From positions 1 to 64,000 of the forward strand of contig NZ_SGXJ01000006.1 of NCBI RefSeq assembly GCF_004216905.1: a stretch of 64,000 nucleotides of DNA, given 5' to 3'. Position numbers and translations under genes: made by a program. This DNA comes from Kribbella sp. VKM Ac-2569 (GTDB taxonomy: Bacteria > Actinomycetota > Actinomycetes > Propionibacteriales > Kribbellaceae). The notes beneath the pieces were generated by a model. It was given only the letters and a program-made list of their open reading frames with translations, ran no database searches and had not been told where the DNA came from. Positions 16,519 through 23,701 of this stretch are shown here, piece by piece (position 1 is the stretch's first letter; every line of letters begins with the position of its first letter).

Positions 16519-16545
16519 CTGTGTTGTAAAACGAGACTAACACAG
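16519..16545. promoter_or_regulatory. Candidate TetR operator
   Basis: CTGTGTT (16519-16525) and AACACAG (16539-16545) form a perfect 7-bp inverted repeat with a 13-bp AT-richer spacer, between the divergent membrane-protein and TetR genes. Position and symmetry fit an operator used by the TetR protein for itself and its neighbour. Confidence 0.55.
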
Positions 16546-16564
16546 GTGTGCTAAAAAGGACGGC

Positions 16565-17173
16565 ATGCCGAAGATCGTCGACCACACCGCCCGTCGCGAG
16601 GAGATCGCCGAGGCGCTGTGGCGGGTGGTCCGCCGGGACGGGATCCGGGCGGCCTCGGTCCGCACCATCGCCGCCGAGGCGGGCTGGTCCGCGGGCGCGG
16701 TGCGGTACTACTTCCCGGACCAGGACGGGCTGCTCAGCTTCGCGATGGACCTGGTCTCGCGCCGGGTGACCGAGCGGATCAGCGCGATCGAGCACAAGGG
16801 CAGTGTGCAGACCATCGTGCTGCGCTACCTGGACGAGGTTCTCCCCTTGGACGCCGAGCGCCGAGCCGAGTTCGACATCTGGCTGGCGTTCACGGCGCAG
16901 GCCCGGGCCGAATCCGACGCCGGCGCACTGCAGGAACACCTCGACACGGTGCACAACGGACTGCGCAAACTCTGCGAGTCGCTGCTCCGCTCGCTCGCCG
17001 ATGCGGGCGTGCTGAAGGACGGTCTCGATCTGCGCCGCGAGGTCGACCTCCTGCACGCCGTACTCGACGGCCTCGCACTGCACGCGGCGATCCAGCCCGA
17101 GCGCACCACACCGTCGCGGCTGCGGCAGCTGATGCGCCACCATCTGGAGTCGCTGATGGCCGAAAACCCCTGA
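16565..17173 (+). CDS. TetR family transcriptional regulator
   Basis: 202 residues, with AAAAAGGA just before the ATG. The N-terminal helix-turn-helix is VRTIAAEAGWSAGAVRYYFPDQDGLLSFAMD (about residues 34-64). The C-terminal part (LDEVLPLDAERRAEFDIWLAFTAQAR) resembles the BetI/RutR-like ligand-binding half. It probably represses itself and the divergent membrane protein. The ligand is unknown. Confidence 0.9.
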   Translation: MPKIVDHTARREEIAEALWRVVRRDGIRAASVRTIAAEAGWSAGAVRYYFPDQDGLLSFAMDLVSRRVTERISAIEHKGSVQTIVLRYLDEVLPLDAERRAEFDIWLAFTAQARAESDAGALQEHLDTVHNGLRKLCESLLRSLADAGVLKDGLDLRREVDLLHAVLDGLALHAAIQPERTTPSRLRQLMRHHLESLMAENP

Positions 17174-17245
17174 CAAACCTGGGGTTTTCGAAGAAGAATC
17201 GCCGAGACCGGACTAAAACGTCGCGGCACGTGGCACGATCACCGC

Positions 17246-17758
17246 ATGGAGTCCGAGGGGGTGATCGTCGTCAGTGGAATCATGGCGGCGGGGAAGTCGT
17301 CGGTGTCCCAAATGCTCGCCGAGAGATTCCAGTACGGCGTGCATCTTCGGGGGGACGTTTTCCGGCGAATGATCGTCAGTGGTCAGGCCTCGATGGCCGA
17401 CGACGTACTCGAGGCACAACGCCAATTGCAGCTGCGCTACCGGCTGGCCTGCCTGTCCGCCGACGAGTACGCGAACGCCGGGTTCACGGTGGTCCTGCAG
17501 GACGTGGTGATCGGTGAATTGCTGCGCGAATTCCTGGACGGCATCCAGACCCGGCCGCGGTACCTCGTCGTACTGACGCCGCGACCGGAGGTCATCTCGA
17601 CCCGGCTCGGCGGCGCGCACCATCTGGTCGACGAGCTCGACTACGAGCTGCACGCGTTCAGTCCGCGGCGCGGGTTGTGGCTGGACAACTCCGATCTGTC
17701 GGTCGGTGAGACCGTGGACGCGATCCTCGGACGTCTCGACGAGGCGCGCTTCGACTGA
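17246..17758 (+). CDS. P-loop NTPase / small-molecule kinase-like protein
   Basis: 170 residues. Walker A reads SGIMAAGKSS near residue 10, and HLRGDVFRRM looks like a substrate-site region. The arrangement resembles zeta-toxin/chloramphenicol phosphotransferase-type kinases of the AAA_33 group. No substrate can be assigned. It stands between the TetR gene and the molybdopterin oxidoreductase in the same direction, with ordinary spacing. Confidence 0.78.
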   Translation: MESEGVIVVSGIMAAGKSSVSQMLAERFQYGVHLRGDVFRRMIVSGQASMADDVLEAQRQLQLRYRLACLSADEYANAGFTVVLQDVVIGELLREFLDGIQTRPRYLVVLTPRPEVISTRLGGAHHLVDELDYELHAFSPRRGLWLDNSDLSVGETVDAILGRLDEARFD

Positions 17759-17792
17759 TGCGGCTTTCGCTACCCGAGGGTAGTTTGAGTGG

Positions 17793-19895
17793 ATGACCGT
17801 ACGGCGGACGTCCTGCAATCTCTGTGAAGCGATCTGCGGTGTCCTGGTGACCGTCGAGGACGGCAAGGTCACCGACATCCGCGGCGACGAGTCCGACCCG
17901 CTGTCGCGCGGTCACATCTGCCCGAAGGCGGTCGCACTACGCGATCTCCAGGACGACCCCGATCGGTTGACGACGCCGGTACGACGTACTCCGGACGGCT
18001 GGCAGGAGATCGGGTGGGAGGCGGCGTACGAGCTCGTCGTCGACAAGCTCACCGGGATCCAGCGCGAGCACGGGCGGAACTCGGTCGGGGTGTACCTGGG
18101 GAACCCGAACGTGCACAGTCTCGGCGCGCTCACGCACATGCCGACGATGGTCCGGCAGTTGCGGACCCGGAACCGGTTCAGCGCGACCTCGATCGACCAG
18201 TTGCCGCACATGCTGGCGTCGTACCTGCTGTACGGGCACCAGTTGATGGTCGCGGTGCCGGACATCGACCGGACGTCGTACCTGTTGATGTTCGGGGCGA
18301 ATCCGCTGGCGTCGAACGGCAGCATGATGACCGCGCCCGGGTTCGGAAAACGTTTGAAGGAGTTGCGGAAACGCGGCGGAAAGCTGGTCGTCATCGACCC
18401 CCGCCGGACCGAGACTGCAGCGGTTTCCGACGAGCACCATTTCGTCCGTCCGGGAACGGATGCGGCGTTTCTGCTCGCGGTCATCCATGAGGTGATCACG
18501 CAGGGCTCCGCGCGGCCGGCGGCGTACGTCGACGGGTTCGAGGCCGTGGAGGCAGCGGTCGAGGCGTGGACGCCGGAGCGGGCGGCGGGGATCACCGGGA
18601 TTCCCGCGGACGTGATCCGGCGGATCGCGCGGGAGTTCGCGGCGGCCGAGCGAGCGGCCTGTTACGGGCGGGTCGGGGTGTCGACGCAGCAGTTCGGCGC
18701 GGTCTGCCAGTGGGCGATCCAGGTGCTGAACATCATCACCGGCAACCTCGACCGGCCCGGCGGGACGATGTTCCCGCGGCCGGCGGTGAACCCGTTGCTC
18801 GGGCTCGGGCGCGGGCATGTCGGCGTCTGGAAGAGCCGGGTGCGCGGGTTGCCGGAGTTCGGCGGTGAGCTGCCGGTGTCGACGATGGCGGAGGAGATCC
18901 TGACGCCGGGCGAGGGCCAGATCCGGGCGATGGTGACGGTCGCCGGGAACCCGGTGCTGTCGACACCGGACGGGCGGCGGCTGGACGAGGCGCTCGAGTC
19001 GCTGGACTTCATGGTCGCGGTGGATCCGTACATCAACGAGACGACGCGGCACGCCGACGTGATCCTGCCGCCGGCGCCGCCCCTGGAGCGGGACCACTAC
19101 GACATCGTGTTCCATCAGCTCGCCGTACGGAACACGGCGCGGTGGAACGACGCCGTACTCCCGAAGCCCGCCGAGGCGCGGCACGACTGGGAGATCTTCC
19201 GGGATCTCGGGCTGGCTTTGGTACGGCGTACTCCGTGGAGCCGGCGCCGGGTCGAGACGACGGCCCGGCTGCGGTTGTCGCCGCGACGGATCGTGGACGC
19301 GGGGTTGCGGATCGGGCCCTATCGGTTGTCCGTCGGGAAGTTGCGGCGTTCGCCGGGCGGGGTCGATCTGGGGCCGTTGCAGCCGGCGTTGCCCGGGGCG
19401 TTGCACAAGAAGTCGAAGCGGATCGATCTCGCGCAGCGGATGATCCTGGACGACCTGCCGCGGCTCGACGCGTTGACCACTGTTGCGGTCGACGAGCTCC
19501 TGCTGATCGGCCGCCGGCACCTGCGCAACAACAACTCCTGGATGCACAACTCCGCGCGACTGGTGAAGGGGAAGCCGCGCCACCAGCTCCTGATGCATCC
19601 GCACGACCTGGCCGACCGCGACCTCGCCGACGGCCAGGTGGTGACCGTTACCTCCGCCGCCGGGTCCATCTCGGTGGAGGTTGCCTCCAGCAACGACATC
19701 ATGCCGGGTGTGGTCAGCCTGCCGCACGGCTTCGGCCACAACCGGCCCGGCACTCACCTGACGGTCGCCAATCAGCTCGCAGGGCCGAGCGCCAACGACA
19801 TCACCGATCGCAACCGCATCGACCCCACGTCCGGCACCGCGGCCGTCAACGGAGTCCCCGTGACCGTTACCGCGGGGCAGAGCTCTCCCGAATGA
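17793..19895 (+). CDS. Molybdopterin-dependent oxidoreductase with [4Fe-4S] cluster
   Basis: 700 residues. The N-terminal CNLCEAIC plus a later Cys (GHICPKA) forms a C-x2-C-x3-C-xn-C [4Fe-4S] site. The body (LLMFGANPLASNGS, VVIDPRRTETA, NNNSWMHN, PHGFGHNRPGTH) is that of the MGD-binding DMSO-reductase superfamily, formate-dehydrogenase/anaerobic dehydrogenase branch. There is no Tat signal, so it is cytoplasmic. The substrate is not known. It needs molybdate, which links it functionally to modABC about 13 kb upstream. Its 3' end overlaps the convergent lacI-type gene by 29 bp. Confidence 0.9.
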   Translation: MTVRRTSCNLCEAICGVLVTVEDGKVTDIRGDESDPLSRGHICPKAVALRDLQDDPDRLTTPVRRTPDGWQEIGWEAAYELVVDKLTGIQREHGRNSVGVYLGNPNVHSLGALTHMPTMVRQLRTRNRFSATSIDQLPHMLASYLLYGHQLMVAVPDIDRTSYLLMFGANPLASNGSMMTAPGFGKRLKELRKRGGKLVVIDPRRTETAAVSDEHHFVRPGTDAAFLLAVIHEVITQGSARPAAYVDGFEAVEAAVEAWTPERAAGITGIPADVIRRIAREFAAAERAACYGRVGVSTQQFGAVCQWAIQVLNIITGNLDRPGGTMFPRPAVNPLLGLGRGHVGVWKSRVRGLPEFGGELPVSTMAEEILTPGEGQIRAMVTVAGNPVLSTPDGRRLDEALESLDFMVAVDPYINETTRHADVILPPAPPLERDHYDIVFHQLAVRNTARWNDAVLPKPAEARHDWEIFRDLGLALVRRTPWSRRRVETTARLRLSPRRIVDAGLRIGPYRLSVGKLRRSPGGVDLGPLQPALPGALHKKSKRIDLAQRMILDDLPRLDALTTVAVDELLLIGRRHLRNNNSWMHNSARLVKGKPRHQLLMHPHDLADRDLADGQVVTVTSAAGSISVEVASSNDIMPGVVSLPHGFGHNRPGTHLTVANQLAGPSANDITDRNRIDPTSGTAAVNGVPVTVTAGQSSPE

Positions 19896-20874
19896 GCAGC
19901 AGCGGCGTCGAGTACAGGTGGGACTGAGGTTGGGCGCCTGCCAGGACATCCAGCAGGCGGTGCATCACCTCGGCGCCGTAGCCGACCACGTTGTGACTCA
20001 GAGCCGTGAGGGTCGGATGCGTGATCCGGCAGAGGGCCGAGTCGTCCCAGGCGACCAAGGTGATGTCGTCCGGGATGCGTAGGCCGAGCGCCTGGATGAC
20101 GGCCATACCGGCCACTGCCATCAGGTCGTTGTCGTAGATGATCGCCGTCGGCCGTGGGATAGCGGCCAGTACGTCGCGGGTCGCATCGGCACCCTGCGTT
20201 GCCGAGTAGTCGGTGTGATGGATCGAGGCTGTCAGCGCGAGCCGGCGGGCAGCCACGTCGTACGCCTGGTCACGGATCCAGACGTCGCCGAACTCGGGCG
20301 GACCGGCGACCCGCGCGATCACCCGGTGCCCGAGGGACTCCACATGATCGAGCGCCGCGGTCATCGCCGCGGTGCCGTCGGTCCACACGCACGGCATCCC
20401 GTCCGCGAGGGCGGGATCACCGACCAGAACGGCCGGCAGACCGAGCTTGCGCAGTACCGGGATCCGGGGATCGGCGACGCGGAGGTCGACGACGATCACG
20501 CCGTCGACCCGGCGCTCGGCGGACCACTTCCGGTACGTCGCGATCTCCTCGTCCAGGTCGGCCACGACCTGCAGGGCCAACGCGAACGACTTCTCCGACA
20601 GGACCGATTCGACGCCGCCGACGAAGCCCATGAAGTACGGCTCCTCGATCAGCGTCTGCGCGGACCTGGCGAGCACCAGCCCGAACGTCTCACTGCGCGC
20701 GGCGGACAGTTGCCGCGCGGCCCGGTTCGGCACCCACTCCAGTTCGGCGGCGACCTTCAGCACGCGCGCCCGGGTCGCCTCCGACACACCGGGCTGGTTG
20801 TTGAGCGCATACGACACCGCTCCTTGGGAGACCCCACAACGCCTGGCGATCTCTTTGATGGTCACACGAGACAC
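19867..20874 (-). CDS. LacI family transcriptional regulator
   Basis: 335 residues. The N-terminal helix-turn-helix is VTIKEIARRCGVSQGAVSYALNNQPGVSEATRARV, followed by a hinge and a periplasmic-binding-protein-like effector domain. It is divergent from a sugar-catabolic operon. Operator-like AACCGGTT sequences precede that operon and the beta-mannosidase gene, and a separate perfect palindrome lies before its own start. It most likely represses the carbohydrate unit at 21.2-26.1 kb. The inducer is unknown. Confidence 0.92.
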   Translation of the reverse strand: MSRVTIKEIARRCGVSQGAVSYALNNQPGVSEATRARVLKVAAELEWVPNRAARQLSAARSETFGLVLARSAQTLIEEPYFMGFVGGVESVLSEKSFALALQVVADLDEEIATYRKWSAERRVDGVIVVDLRVADPRIPVLRKLGLPAVLVGDPALADGMPCVWTDGTAAMTAALDHVESLGHRVIARVAGPPEFGDVWIRDQAYDVAARRLALTASIHHTDYSATQGADATRDVLAAIPRPTAIIYDNDLMAVAGMAVIQALGLRIPDDITLVAWDDSALCRITHPTLTALSHNVVGYGAEVMHRLLDVLAGAQPQSHLYSTPLLLIRESSAPR

Positions 20875-20980
20875 GACAACACCCTCCTCACGGGCGGCCG
20901 GATCGCTGACGGTCGATCCAGCACCCTTCAGTGTTGCGCCGTTTCAACCCTCTGTCATCACCTGGGCACACAAAGTGACC

Positions 20981-20992
20981 GTTTGATCAAAC
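20981..20992. promoter_or_regulatory. Perfect 12-bp palindrome upstream of the LacI gene
   Basis: GTTTGATCAAAC is fully palindromic and lies 107 bp upstream of the lacI-type start, in the divergent control region 20875-21172. It may be an autoregulatory site or a site for another regulator. It differs from the AACCGGTT sites. Confidence 0.4.
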
Positions 20993-21096
20993 CCGTGGCA
21001 CCCGGCGAAAACTGACGGTTGCGGCTGTTGGTGACCGCCCAGTCGTTGGGCGGAGGGTGGTGTGGACGGGGCCGATTGGGATACGGTTTCCTTCGT

Positions 21097-21110
21097 TACT
21101 TAACCGGTTC
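21097..21110. promoter_or_regulatory. LacI operator-like site, copy 1
   Basis: TACTTAACCGGTTC, centred on the palindrome AACCGGTT (21102-21109), lies 63 bp upstream of the isomerase ATG. 13 of 14 bases match the site before the beta-mannosidase gene (23672-23685). A symmetric centre with CG in the middle is typical of LacI-family operators. Confidence 0.6.
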
Positions 21111-21172
21111 GGCTTATCAATCGGCGTTGACCCCAGGGCAGCGGGTAAAGGCGCCGCCGACAAGGAGAAACC

Positions 21173-21922
21173 ATGGTCGCAAAGGACCACCTGTCCCTCC
21201 AGCTCTACACGGTCCGGGGCAAACTCGAAGAGGACTTCGACGGCACCCTGGCCCGGATCGCGGAGATCGGCTACACCAAGGTCGAGCCCTTCGGTGTGAC
21301 CGCCTACGCGGATCGTCTGGCCGAGGCGCTGCCCAAGCACGGACTCTCGGCCCCGACCACGCACGCCGGCCTGCTCCGCGAGGACAGCGCCCCGATCTAC
21401 GCCGCCGCCGAGCGGCTCGGCATCACCACGGTCATCGACCCGCACACCGACCCGGCGCGCTGGCAGTCGGCCGACGAGATCAAGGTCATCGCCGACGGCC
21501 TGAACAAGGCCGCGGTCGAGGCCGCCGGCCACGGCATCACGGTCGGGTACCACAACCACCAGTTCGAGCTCGAGTCGAAGATCGGCGGCGTGCACGGCCT
21601 GGAGATCCTGGTGGACAACCTGTCCGACGAAGTGATCCTCGAGGTCGACACGTACTGGGCCGCGGTCGGCGGTGCCGACGTACCGGCGCTGCTGAAGAAG
21701 TTCGGCGACCGGGTCACGGCGATCCACGTCAAGGACGGCGACGGCACCCTGGACAACAAGGCGCAGGTCGCGGTCGGCGACGGCATCATCGCGGTCCGGG
21801 ACATCCTGGCCGCCGCTCCGCAGGCGCTCCGCGTGGTCGAGCTGGACGACTTCTCCGGCGAGATCCTCGACGCGGTCGCGGGCAGCTACGCGTTCCTGAC
21901 CGGAGAGGGTGCACCTGAATGA
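21173..21922 (+). CDS. Sugar phosphate isomerase/epimerase (xylose-isomerase-like TIM barrel)
   Basis: 249 residues with AAGGAG upstream of the ATG. It begins LSLQLYTVRGKLEEDFDGTLARIAEIGYTKVEPFG, typical of AP-endonuclease-2/xylose-isomerase-like TIM barrels. Metal-ligand regions include GYHNHQFE, LEVDTYWA and AIHVKDGD. It forms an operon with an overlapping Gfo/Idh/MocA dehydrogenase, a common pairing in oxidation and epimerisation of unusual sugars or polyols. The exact substrate is unknown. Confidence 0.88.
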   Translation: MVAKDHLSLQLYTVRGKLEEDFDGTLARIAEIGYTKVEPFGVTAYADRLAEALPKHGLSAPTTHAGLLREDSAPIYAAAERLGITTVIDPHTDPARWQSADEIKVIADGLNKAAVEAAGHGITVGYHNHQFELESKIGGVHGLEILVDNLSDEVILEVDTYWAAVGGADVPALLKKFGDRVTAIHVKDGDGTLDNKAQVAVGDGIIAVRDILAAAPQALRVVELDDFSGEILDAVAGSYAFLTGEGAPE

Positions 21923-23016
21923 GCCCGGTCGGTGTAGGTGTTGTCGGCGCCGGAGTGATCTCCGACGCCTACATCAAGAGTATGCAGAGCTTCCCGGACC
22001 TGAAGGTCGTCGCGATCGGCGACCTCCGGCCGGAGGCCGCCAAGGAGAAGGCCGAGCAGTACGGCATCGAGACCCACGGGGGTCCCGAGGCGGTGCTGAG
22101 CAACCCGGACGTCGAGATCGTGGTCAACCTGACCATCCCGGTCGCGCACGTCGAGGTGGCCCTCGCCGCGGTGGCAGCCGGTAAGCACGTCTGGAGCGAG
22201 AAGCCGTTCTCGCTCGACCAGGAAAGCGGCCTGAAACTGCTGGCGACGGCACAGGACGCGGGCGTGCGGCTGGGCTGCGCACCCGACACGATCCTGGGCC
22301 CGGGTCTGCAGGAGTCCCGCCGGATCATCGAGCGCGGTGACATCGGTACGCCGTTGACCGCACTCAGCCTGATGCAGTCCCCCGGTCCGGAGTCCTGGCA
22401 CCCGAACCCGGCGTTCCTGTTCCAGGAGGGCGCGGGTCCGCTGTGGGACATCGGCCCGTACTACCTGACCACGCTGGTCCAGCTCTTCGGTCCGGTCGCC
22501 GCGGTCGCGGGGCTCGGCTCGAAGTCGCGGGAGAAGCGCACCATCGGCTCCGGTCCGCTGGCGGGGACCGACTTCGACGTCACCGTGCCGACGCACGTCA
22601 GCGCGATCGCGAAGTTCGAGTCGGGTCAGTCGTCGCAGAGCATCTTCAGCTTCGACTCGCCGCTCCCGCGGGCCGGGTTCGTCGAGATCACCGGATCCGA
22701 GGCGACGCTCGCCGTACCGGACCCGAACGGCTTCGACGGTGCGATCAAGATCCGCCGTCGCGGTGCGGAGGACTGGGAGACGATCGCCGACACGAAGGCG
22801 GTCGCGCAGCGCGGTACCGGCGTACTCGAGATGGCACGCGCCATCCGGGCCGACCGGCCGCACCGGGCGACCGGGGCGCTGGCGTTCCACATCGTCGACG
22901 TGATGGCCTCCATCACCGACTCGATCGACACCGGCGCGTTCGTGGACGTGAAGAGCACGGTCGAGGTCGCGGCGATCCTGCCGGACGACTGGGACGTCAC
23001 CGCGGCCACCCTCTGA
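21919..23016 (+). CDS. Gfo/Idh/MocA family NAD(P)-dependent oxidoreductase
   Basis: 365 residues from ATG 21919 overlapping the upstream stop. The N-terminal Rossmann fold is GVGVVGAGVISDAYIKSM. The family's EKP motif is seen in VWSEKPFSLDQE, and the C-terminal substrate domain has WDIGPYYLTTLVQLFGPV. It should oxidise a sugar or sugar derivative with NAD(P), in concert with the isomerase before it. The third gene (SGNH hydrolase) begins 5 bp after its stop. Confidence 0.92.
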   Translation: MSPVGVGVVGAGVISDAYIKSMQSFPDLKVVAIGDLRPEAAKEKAEQYGIETHGGPEAVLSNPDVEIVVNLTIPVAHVEVALAAVAAGKHVWSEKPFSLDQESGLKLLATAQDAGVRLGCAPDTILGPGLQESRRIIERGDIGTPLTALSLMQSPGPESWHPNPAFLFQEGAGPLWDIGPYYLTTLVQLFGPVAAVAGLGSKSREKRTIGSGPLAGTDFDVTVPTHVSAIAKFESGQSSQSIFSFDSPLPRAGFVEITGSEATLAVPDPNGFDGAIKIRRRGAEDWETIADTKAVAQRGTGVLEMARAIRADRPHRATGALAFHIVDVMASITDSIDTGAFVDVKSTVEVAAILPDDWDVTAATL

Positions 23017-23021
23017 CGACC

Positions 23022-23630
23022 GTGACGAACATCCTCCTCGATCCCCGGCGGACCGTCGTGTTCGCCGGGGACTCGGTGACCGACTGCGGCCGCCGCACCG
23101 ACCCCGACGGGCTCGGCGACGGCTACGTCCGCAACCTGTACGACGATCTCGGCGAACGCCAGCCGGCGATTGTCAACGCCGGCATCAGTGGCAACCGGGC
23201 GGCCGATCTGGCCGCCCGGTGGGCCGCCGACGTACTGACCCACGATCCGTCGCTGGTGTCGATCATGATCGGGATCAACGACACCTGGCGGCGGTACGAC
23301 GAGGACGACCCGACGACACCTGAGGACTTCGAGGCGTCGTACCGGTCACTGCTCGACCCGCTGTCGTGTCCGGTGGTCCTGATGGAGCCGTTCCTGCTGC
23401 CGGTGAAGGACGGGCAGGAGGAGTGGCGGGAGGACCTGGACCCGAAGCTCGACGTGGTCCGGAAGCTGGCCGTCGAGTACGGCGCGATCCTCGTTCCCAC
23501 CGATGTCGAGCTGACCAAGCAAGCAGGATCCGTCGGGCCGGCGGCGCTGGCCGGCGACGGCGTACACCCGTCCGCCGCCGGACATCGTGCCCTCGCCGAT
23601 CTGTGGCGACGGTACGTCCTGGACGCCTGA
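23022..23630 (+). CDS. SGNH/GDSL hydrolase (esterase)
   Basis: 202 residues from GTG 23022, 5 bp after the preceding stop. Block I is VVFAGDSVTDCGRR with the nucleophile Ser, block II has Gly in NAGISGN, block III has Asn in GINDTW, and block V is DGVHPSAAGH. There is no signal peptide. With the sugar genes around it, it probably removes acetyl or other acyl groups from a carbohydrate. A strong terminator follows. Confidence 0.9.
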   Translation: MTNILLDPRRTVVFAGDSVTDCGRRTDPDGLGDGYVRNLYDDLGERQPAIVNAGISGNRAADLAARWAADVLTHDPSLVSIMIGINDTWRRYDEDDPTTPEDFEASYRSLLDPLSCPVVLMEPFLLPVKDGQEEWREDLDPKLDVVRKLAVEYGAILVPTDVELTKQAGSVGPAALAGDGVHPSAAGHRALADLWRRYVLDA

Positions 23631-23636
23631 CGTTCA

Positions 23637-23663
23637 CCGCTCCCCGGTTTTCGCGGGGAGCGG
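23637..23663 (+). terminator. Intrinsic terminator of the isomerase-dehydrogenase-esterase operon
   Basis: CCGCTCCCCG (23637-23646) pairs perfectly with CGGGGAGCGG (23654-23663) across a 7-nt loop, 6 bp after the esterase stop. A short T-containing stretch follows. Confidence 0.8.
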
Positions 23664-23671
23664 CGCTGTTC

Positions 23672-23685
23672 TACTAAACCGGTTC
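23672..23685. promoter_or_regulatory. LacI operator-like site, copy 2
   Basis: TACTAAACCGGTTC differs from the site at 21097-21110 by a single base and ends 16 bp before the beta-mannosidase start. A repressor here would block transcription or initiation of that gene, which follows a terminator and so needs its own promoter. Confidence 0.6.
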
Positions 23686-23701
23686 ACCTGGGAGCCCGAC
23701 T

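Noticed and set aside
17937..19949. 670-codon minus-strand frame opposite the molybdopterin oxidoreductase
   Set aside because: Arg/Pro/Gln-rich antisense product without motifs; the plus-strand enzyme is intact.
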